A DNA stretch of 64,000 nucleotides from Sanguinoderma infundibulare (taxonomy: Eukaryota > Basidiomycota > Agaricomycetes > Polyporales > Polyporaceae): assembly GCA_032821775.1 (NCBI GenBank), contig JAVLRN010000009.1:496001-560000 (forward strand). Reading direction: 5' to 3'. A program made the position numbers and the translations under genes. The notes under the pieces are model-generated. The model was not told the DNA's origin. It did no database searches and worked only from the letters and a program-made list of their open reading frames with translations. Within the stretch, counting starts at the first letter, position 1; every line of letters starts with the position of its first letter. Below, piece after piece: positions 57,604 to 64,000 of this stretch.

Positions 57604-58993
57604 CTAAGGCATCTGGATCGTTGCGGCTTCATGACATAGCACCGGAGGAAGGTCTCTGACCGGCGAGGGTACTACATCCCTGGTCGAGGTCGCTTGATCC
57701 CGGTCGGGTTGAGTTGCCGAAAAGGAGGTGCCTCTTCCGAGCGTGGCGCGCCATGATGTCCGTCCTTGGCTGGCCACCAACGACTCGGATGCTTCAGATT
57801 CCGGGGTGACTATGAGCTGAGATTGTGATCCAGAGCTCGAAGCAGTCAGGGATGTCTCGATTCTGGACTTTCGTCCAATCCTGATGACGATGAACGAGAA
57901 CACCAGGCCCTACGAACACAATAAGAAACAGAAAGCTGGACGATCGAAGGAATTCCCGGTCGACTCACAGTGAGTGCGGGGAAGACGTTGAGGCATACAA
58001 CATATCCAACGTTGGGGCTCCTGAGGATCGTTATGACCAGTGCTACGGAGGCCGCGGAGTACACGGCAGCTGACTGGACGATCCCTTCGATGACCCTTCG
58101 CATGAGAGTGTCGGAATTTGTCCCGTATGCCAACTTCAGGACTCGCCACATGATCAATACTGTTATTCGACAACACTGTTATGAGCGTGCGCGTAAAAGG
58201 CTTCTGGATCACATACCTGTACAAAGGATGTTCGTGATAAAGGACATCACGAAGAAGTCGGGGGTGGGTATCATCTCTAACCAAGGCAACGTGTACCCCA
58301 GCCCTGTTATAAACGCGAAACCACATCAGCGCCGAACGAAAATGAACTTTGAAACACTGACCAGCATCGCAAAGGAGCAAGATGCCCGGGAAAACCAAAG
58401 TTAGCCAACGATGACTCCAGACAATGTACATCCGATAGATCTGCGCGCAGTGGGATTCGTTAGAAGAGTGCCGTCCGCGAACAATTCCAGCCTTACCATG
58501 AAGCCGTCGCCCATCAACGTCTGAGTCACATAGATGACGAACTTCGCCTTGCTGACGGTGACCAGCCACGAAGACACGCTTCCCCGTCCGAGATCACTAG
58601 ACGACGATCGAACCACAATGCCAACATTGAGCGAGAAATGCTGAACGGAGGATACAATCAATGAACGCATGATGCACGTGTATAGAGGAGACACGACTAC
58701 CGTCAAGGCCAGCAGGAGCATGGCTGTTCCGGCTATGAACGGGACGGTGCTCGGCCTGCGCATGCGCCCCAAAGATGAGCTGGGCCAAATCAGCCATGCC
58801 CCAAGACTATACGTTGCCAGAAACGCCAGCAGGGATACGCCTTCGAGGATCGCGGAAATTAGAAGCAAAGTGGTAGATGTGACGGCTCCCTAGACTCAAG
58901 TATATCAGCTTTATGAACAGGGAATACAAGTGTCTAGAGGCCACGTACCTCATTGTTCATCGAAGAAGTTGACGTGGAAGAAAGAGACGACAT
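57604..58993 (-). CDS. Seven-TM integral membrane protein, Agaricomycete family
   Basis: Seven exons (58993-58949, 58889-58701, 58640-58497, 58440-58362, 58303-58217, 58159-57969, 57909-57604) give 346 aa. Helices in order include TTLLLISAILEGVSLLAFLA, VPFIAGTAMLLLALT, FVIYVTQTLMGDGFM, LTLVFPGILLLCDA, FFVMSFITNILCTVLIMW, VQSAAVYSAASVALVITI and GLVFSFIVIRIG. The IYRMYIVW motif after TM3 places it in the same broad group as the 14450 gene. The ~85-residue tail is Ser/Thr-rich. Function is unknown. Joined phases are consistent at every intron. A degraded tandem copy lies just downstream at 57065-57330. Confidence 0.82.
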
Positions 58994-59680
58994 CGTCCGA
59001 GAGCACCACCCTTGCAGGGCGGGTGTAAATGAGTTGAGCGTGTACCAGACTACGCGCGGCACGAAAGCCTGAAACGCTCCTGCATGGGTTCATATAGAAA
59101 ACCCTCTTGGTTGACCGAGGGGAAGAACCGCGCCTCCACGTCGTATGGGCGCGATGATGTGTGTCCCGTACCTGTACATGATGAATCTTCCTTGAGATGC
59201 GGGACAGTCTCGTTTGAGGTTGCTAGTAACGTGGGTAGCACTGCAAGATTCCGAACATAGTCTGATACTCGCTGGATTTCGAACGCTCCAGACAGAATCC
59301 TTGCCTGTTATACTGCATGTCGAGAAAATCAGCAGGTGGGATTCTAGAGGTAGGGGGAACTGCCATACCTTTCGAACACCCTGGGCAACTGGGAGACATG
59401 AGCAAATACGAAACGCGGAACGCTCCATCCTGTGACAGATGGGCGTATAAAATCCCGTAACGAACAAGGGTACCTATACAATCTATCTCAGTCAAAGCCA
59501 CCCATCATAAGGCTTACCGATACGCATGTTCGAACGCTCAGATCACGCATCGTGCGAACATCCTAAGACCAAGAAATTACAGGTGCATGTAGTAATTCAA
59601 CGAGAGCAATGCGGCGAAGCGTAGTGTAAATCTAAAGAAGCAAACCAGTATGATATAATGATAGAGCGGGGAGGGCACTA
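58994..59680. other. Intergenic region between 7TM gene and Helitron helicase
   Basis: No gene recognised. It may contain the 3' terminus of the Helitron, which would read toward lower coordinates. No CTRR-type end with hairpin was confirmed. Confidence 0.4.
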
Positions 59681-61725
59681 CTAAAGCAGGACCTCGTGGT
59701 ATGTGACGTTCTTCGTCGTCCGCTGCCATGGATGCAAACGCACCTTCGCATGGCTACGATGGCGAATGCGCGACAGCGCCGTATACAGCTGCCCGTGCGA
59801 GAAGACCGGGCGGGTTAGGTCCACCCCGACGACATCCAGCGTGAGGCCCTGGCAGCTGTTGAACGTCGTCGCGTACGCCGGAGCGAGCGGGAATTGCCTG
59901 CGGACGAGCGTGTGCCCGGACGGGAGTGTCGCGCTGAACGGAATGCGCGAGATTAGCGCGTCCTCCGCGTCCATCGAGCCCACGCCGCCGACCCCGCGGA
60001 GGATGCGTACAGTGATGATCTTCTTCCCGATATGCATGACGACGACGCGCGTGTTCTTCACCAGCCCGCGGTCCGGCGCGAAGTTGCACATGAGCCGGTA
60101 CACCCCATGTACCTTCACCTCGAGGGTGTGCGCGGGGACTCCGGGGATAGACTCGCGTTCGGCTTGCTCCAAGAGGAGCGCAGGTGAGGTGTCGTCGACC
60201 TCTTCCGGGTCCTGCAGCGCGTCGGCGGCGTAGAACGTGCGGGTGTACCCCTGGATCTTCGCCAGGATCTCAGTGTTGTACGCGTCCACCTGACTGTTCG
60301 TTGGCGCGAGGATTGCCCGCGTGAGACAGAGCGCGGGGTCGCGGAGTACATCTTCCGGGTAGACGAACTCGATGAGCGAGCGGCGGTTGTGCACGCGCTG
60401 GAGGAGGTCGAGCGGCACCTGCGGGCCAGCCCCGTCCCCGATGAGGTCGACGAAGTCGGCGTAGGGCAGGTCTTCTGCGTTGCGGATGGGCTTTTGCAAC
60501 CGGAACGTCGTAAACTCCTTCCAGAGAGGGGAGGAACGGATGGACGCATCGACAACTTGGCGGCGGGTGCCATGCCGAACCACAGGACACGTTTGTCGAA
60601 AGTCGCCTAGAAGCACGACGACCTTGCCGCCAAAGGGGAGGTCGTTGCGCATAACGCGCCGGCAAGTCTCCTCGACGCAGGTCAGGACCTCGTTTTTGGC
60701 CATAGGGGCTTCGTCCCATATGATGGCAGAGGCTTCGCGGATAAGCTCTCCTCGCGGGTCGTGAGGCTCTATCGGAGAGACTAGCTCTTCTTCCTCATCG
60801 CCTATAGGCACCTGTATGCACGATTTGAGAAGACCGCTAACGACACGAGACAAACAACACGTACCTTGAATACTGAATGCGTAGTCTTCCCACCAGGATA
60901 CAGCTGCGCCGCAAACGCGGAAGTCGCGGTGGGGAGCACAATATGACCGTCGGAGCGCAGCTTGTTGCAGATCGTGTTGACCAAGAACGTCTTCCCGCGT
61001 CCCGCCTTCCCGTCGACGAACGCGCATAACGACCGCTTGTGGGTGACCGCGTCCATGATCTCCGTGTAAATCCCATACTGCTCCGCATTCAACTTCGACA
61101 CGGCCGTCGCGCTCCTCGCCGCAAGCACGTCCCGCTGTCCTTCCCACTTCTCCAGCTCCATCTCGACGTCCCGGCTGTGGAACGCGGGCTGAGGCAGGCC
61201 ACAATGCGTGAGTGACTTGCCATGCTCCTCGAGTGCGCGATTGAGCTCCTGCAACGCGTCATTTACGCCGAGGTTCACGTTGTCGTGCTTGAGGATGAAG
61301 TCGTGCGCAAGCGCGTCCTGGAATGTGTTCCAGATTGTGATAGGGGACGCGACATAGTCGTTCACGAGAAGGTGCACGAAGAAGAGGCGGAGTTGGTGGG
61401 GCGACTTGAGATTCTGAATGGCCTCGGTAAGGGCATGCTCCGGTGTGTGACCCTCGCTGAGGAGGAGCGCGCCGTGGCGAGAGGGCCCTGCGACGTTCGC
61501 TATTGCGATCGTGCGCGGCGTGTCTAGCATGGAGGTCGCGGCGGTGGCATAGCGGCGAGTGCGAGGTTTTGGAACGGCATGCGTCGTTTGGGAAAGAACT
61601 GCAAGATGCGACGTCAGACATTGGTGAAACGACGCATTAAGAGACATACACGAGCGTAGAAGGCCGGAGGGTGCAGCCCTCGCGGCTCTGGTCGGCATAG
61701 GTCGTGTTATCGCATATTTCCACAT
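59681..61725 (-). CDS. Helitron-type PIF1-like DNA helicase, N-terminally truncated
   Basis: Two exons (about 61725/61647-60865 and 60811-59681), ~640-660 aa. The N-terminal part (LRLFFVHLLVNDYVASPITIWN ... NVNLGVNDALQELNRALEEHGKSL) is the linker seen in Helitron transposases, which argues against host PIF1. Helicase motifs are intact: Walker A GKAGRGKTF, Walker B IWDEAPM, GDFRQTCPV, RNAEDLPYADFV, APTNSQVD and the motif V/VI region NSCQGLTLD ... GQLYTALSR. The Rep (HUH nuclease) and zinc-finger regions expected upstream are absent, so this piece alone could not mobilise itself. The start is uncertain: ATGs at 61725, 61647 and 61536 are possible. Confidence 0.8.
59681..61725 (-). mobile_element. 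Truncated Helitron (helicase part only)
   Basis: Defined by the helicase frame. Element ends could not be placed because terminal sequences were not recognised. The frame is uninterrupted apart from one 53-bp intron-like segment, which suggests a recent insertion or a still-used gene. Confidence 0.6.
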
Positions 61726-63676
61726 ATGATCGGGGTTCGGGACAAGTGGAAGGAGAAAGCCAGTGAAGGTGGAGGTAGGAAGTGAGGGAGGGGTCGATTC
61801 GGAGGACAGGCAGCAACGGCGTACTTGCGCGACCCATCGGCAAAGTCCCCTGGCGCATACAAGCGCCTCGCCGCGTCACCGTCACCGCGTCGCGGCTTCG
61901 CTCAACGACTACTTCCTATACACTGCCTTCAGAGTATCATATTCAACCCTCACAACGCCATGGTGGGAAGTATCCGATATATGCTAGGCTCAGAAGATGT
62001 TCAAGTGCAGTAAGGATTCCTAGTTATGTGGCATTGTCGAATCTAACCTGCTCCCCAACATTCACCGCCACGATTGCGTCAATAAATTTGACACACCGAA
62101 TGAAGGTGAACAAACGGGTTACCGTTCGCCTACCCTAATACTTTAGGATCACACCTTGGCCTTCAACTTTTTTGCAAGCACAATCATTTCCGAGACGGGG
62201 AGACTGCCGGTCTCTGTTGCTTCTGCCTGTCAGGTCAGACCGCCTTTGGTGCCCCACCAGCAAGGAAGCACTAGAAGAAGCCCATGTTAGAAAGCTACTG
62301 CCAGAAGGTGCGGCTTCTGGACGGCCGTGACATACTCAGGTTGCGGTACGTGTTTATAGTCTTCGTATGGTTCATCGTAGTTTCATGACGTTGCAAAAGG
62401 ATGACGAACCTCTCGCATTACCTAGCATAGAAAAACGTCAAGTCGAAAATTACCGATTCCTCGAACTCTTCCCGGTAGAAGATATACATGACGCCCACGA
62501 CCTGACCAACCTCGCGGTATCTATAGTGTACTCAAATCTCAATCCTCTGATGTCTTACCTTTTCTCCAGTTGCCGCAGATTTCAGCGCTGTCACGGCTCG
62601 AAGCAGTAGTAAGTACCTTTCACTTGCTTGACGCGTTTCCAGTCTTAGTGCTATATTTGAAGAATCGACCGCATCCTATTGTTTGTGGAATCCTGCATTC
62701 GACCTGAGACAAGCGGGCTAACATCACACAATGGCTGCATGGCAGACGGCAAAATGTTGATATCGAGGCACGTCGTCGCTCCGCCCCAATGGCCCAGAAG
62801 AGTTGCTGTGCTTTGTTCGCATATTCTAACGCCGCATGATTTCATACCAGTTCAAAAAGGCGACCGTTGGATGGCCCAGTTTTCTCCGGTTAGTAGTAGC
62901 ACTAAAGCTCACTGTATTCGTAGAATTATACAACACTCACTCCGTACGTATAGGTGGGACCATGCCGTCGCACGACTTATCAGTCAAGTCCATTCTTCTG
63001 TTCAAATAGCCGTAGTACTCATCGTTACGCTCGTTAGCCCATGTGGTCGTGATTCGAACGCAGGTCCAAAGGTGGTTAACGGCACTATTCGTGCACCTCC
63101 GAGGTTTCGCTGAAGAGACGAGACAACAGTGCAAAATCAGGTCTTGCTGAGCTCGAGGAGGACGCTGTTCCAAAGACGAATGCAGGATGGTGTTCTATCG
63201 GTTCGTGACAAAGTTCCTTGATGACTATGGACGCCAGCTTTGAGTGATCGCCTCGACGTATGTTCCGCATCTTCTACCTCGCAGTGACGGGGTTCTCGCG
63301 GCTGAACGGAGGCAATGAGTAAGAGTTTCTGTCACAGATATCCGTCTACTGCGATGTATTAACGCGACTTGGTATAGGTGCGTGTTGGACTTTAACCTGT
63401 TGAAACACAGGTTGCAAACAACCGCGTTGGGTTAAGCATGTTGGCACATAAGGCAGTGGAAGCGCACCTCCCAGACTAGGAGCGCATGCGGTAGTCTGCG
63501 ACGAAGCGAGCAGGTGGGTGAATGTCTGAAAAACTGAGTAAGGACGCTCACCAACCTCGCCATCCTGGTTCGAATTTGAGCGCCTCAGGGCAAACACGCG
63601 AACACAACCATCGCGCCTTTATTACCCGTCTTGCGCTCAACCGTATCCCACTTGTTCTCTCCTTGTAACCACCACC
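61726..63676. other. Intergenic region, no gene seen
   Basis: Nearly 2 kb, AT-richer than the gene blocks. Only short frames without motifs (for example 62679-63113 plus). A GTTCGAATC-like stretch near 63046 (minus strand) was checked as a tRNA T-loop and does not form a stem. Confidence 0.5.
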
Positions 63677-64000
63677 ATGCCTCCTCCCCCCAAGAAAGCA
63701 AAACTCGATCTTCCCCCACTGGGTCCGTCATGGTCCTGGACGAGCGACGAGCCGCCACCACCAAACCAACTGGCGATAATTAAGAAACCCCGCAGACCTC
63801 AAAGGCAGGAGGATTTGGGAGTCAACATTTTGAAGACCATGCCCTTGGATGTTCTTGCGGAGGTGCGTAGTATCCCACCGCCATCTCCTCTACGACCTCT
63901 TGAGTGCTAAGTGGCCACCCCTGCGGACGCACTACCCCAGGTCTTCAGCCACCTCCATCCGAGGGACCTCCTCACCCTTGCACGGACCAGCAAGGACTTC
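63677..64000 (+). CDS. F-box protein, 5' part only (cut by window end)
   Basis: Exon 63677-63862 begins MPPPPKKAKLDLPPLGPSW and reaches TMPLDVLAE. A donor gtgcgt follows, then an acceptor ccccag at 63940. The next exon from 63941 continues VFSHLHPRDLLTLARTSKDF to the window edge. The joined sequence MPLDVLAEVFSHLHPRDLL is a clear F-box. The basic KKAKL/KKPRRP patches before it could be nuclear localisation signals. Confidence 0.88.

Noticed and set aside
63030..63070. Possible tRNA T-loop (GTTCGAATC on the minus strand)
   Set aside because: Flanking bases do not pair into a T-stem and no D-arm or acceptor stem is found at the right distance.
1..64000. CRISPR arrays, bacterial operons, viral or toxin genes
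   Set aside because: None seen. The repeats present are coding or short microsatellite-type, and all recognised genes are fungal.

Overview
This window is nuclear DNA of a filamentous basidiomycete, most likely a wood- or litter-decaying Agaricomycete and possibly a polypore. The evidence is GC-rich genes cut by many 45-70 bp GT/AG introns, very short exons (11 and 12 nt), and several families typical of Agaricomycetes: seven-TM/DUF6534-like membrane proteins, sedolisin and PL14-type secreted enzymes, MYND proteins, and a Helitron-type helicase. No prokaryotic, organellar or viral genes were recognised. Exon coordinates were worked out by hand from splice signals, phase and family similarity. 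They were not aligned to transcripts.

Layout. 166-2411: four-TM protein with a proline-rich tail. 3447-4589: secreted class 3 lipase. 5757-7862: secreted S53 sedolisin protease. 8576-9590: MYND zinc-finger protein. 10306-11638: secreted PL14-like polysaccharide lyase. 12434-13883: broken second MYND gene. 14450-15826: 7TM protein. 17319-19542: single-pass membrane protein with a repetitive acidic tail. 21250-23238: phosphomevalonate kinase (ERG8). 23659-25745 (minus): vacuolar-type amino-acid transporter. 25981-27271: F-box-like protein. 28412-31944: large disordered Ser-rich protein. 32469-34610 (minus): NAR1. 34900-35243 (minus): coding-like orphan exon. 35935-36440 (minus): 79-aa Cys-rich protein. 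37440-40285: syntaxin TLG2. 41144-44474: EF-hand MscS channel. 44858-46480 (minus): RNA polymerase II subunit RPB3. 47051-47983 (minus): BTB protein. 48758-50475: DUF6534 membrane protein. 50962-52108: RING protein. 52836-54230 (minus): DUF1771-Smr protein. 54679-56055 (minus): ornithine decarboxylase antizyme with a +1 frameshift. 57065-57330 (minus): decayed paralogue. 57604-58993 (minus): 7TM protein. 59681-61725 (minus): Helitron-like helicase. 63677-64000: start of an F-box protein cut by the window edge.

Functionally the window mixes housekeeping genes (sterol/isoprenoid synthesis, cytosolic Fe-S assembly, transcription, endosomal SNARE trafficking, polyamine feedback, osmotic/Ca channel) with a secreted-enzyme cluster at the left (lipase, protease, lyase within 8.2 kb). 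The flanks are less stable, with a broken MYND gene, a decayed 7TM copy and a truncated Helitron.

The most notable item is the antizyme. The spliced zero frame stops at UUU-UGA, and the rest of the protein lies in the +1 frame, which fits programmed frameshifting. A second UCC-UGA lies 27 nt downstream in the same zero frame. Other notable items are the WG-rich tail of RPB3, a 1,055-bp intron in TLG2, and the MYND pseudogene disrupted by two UAG codons and frameshifts.
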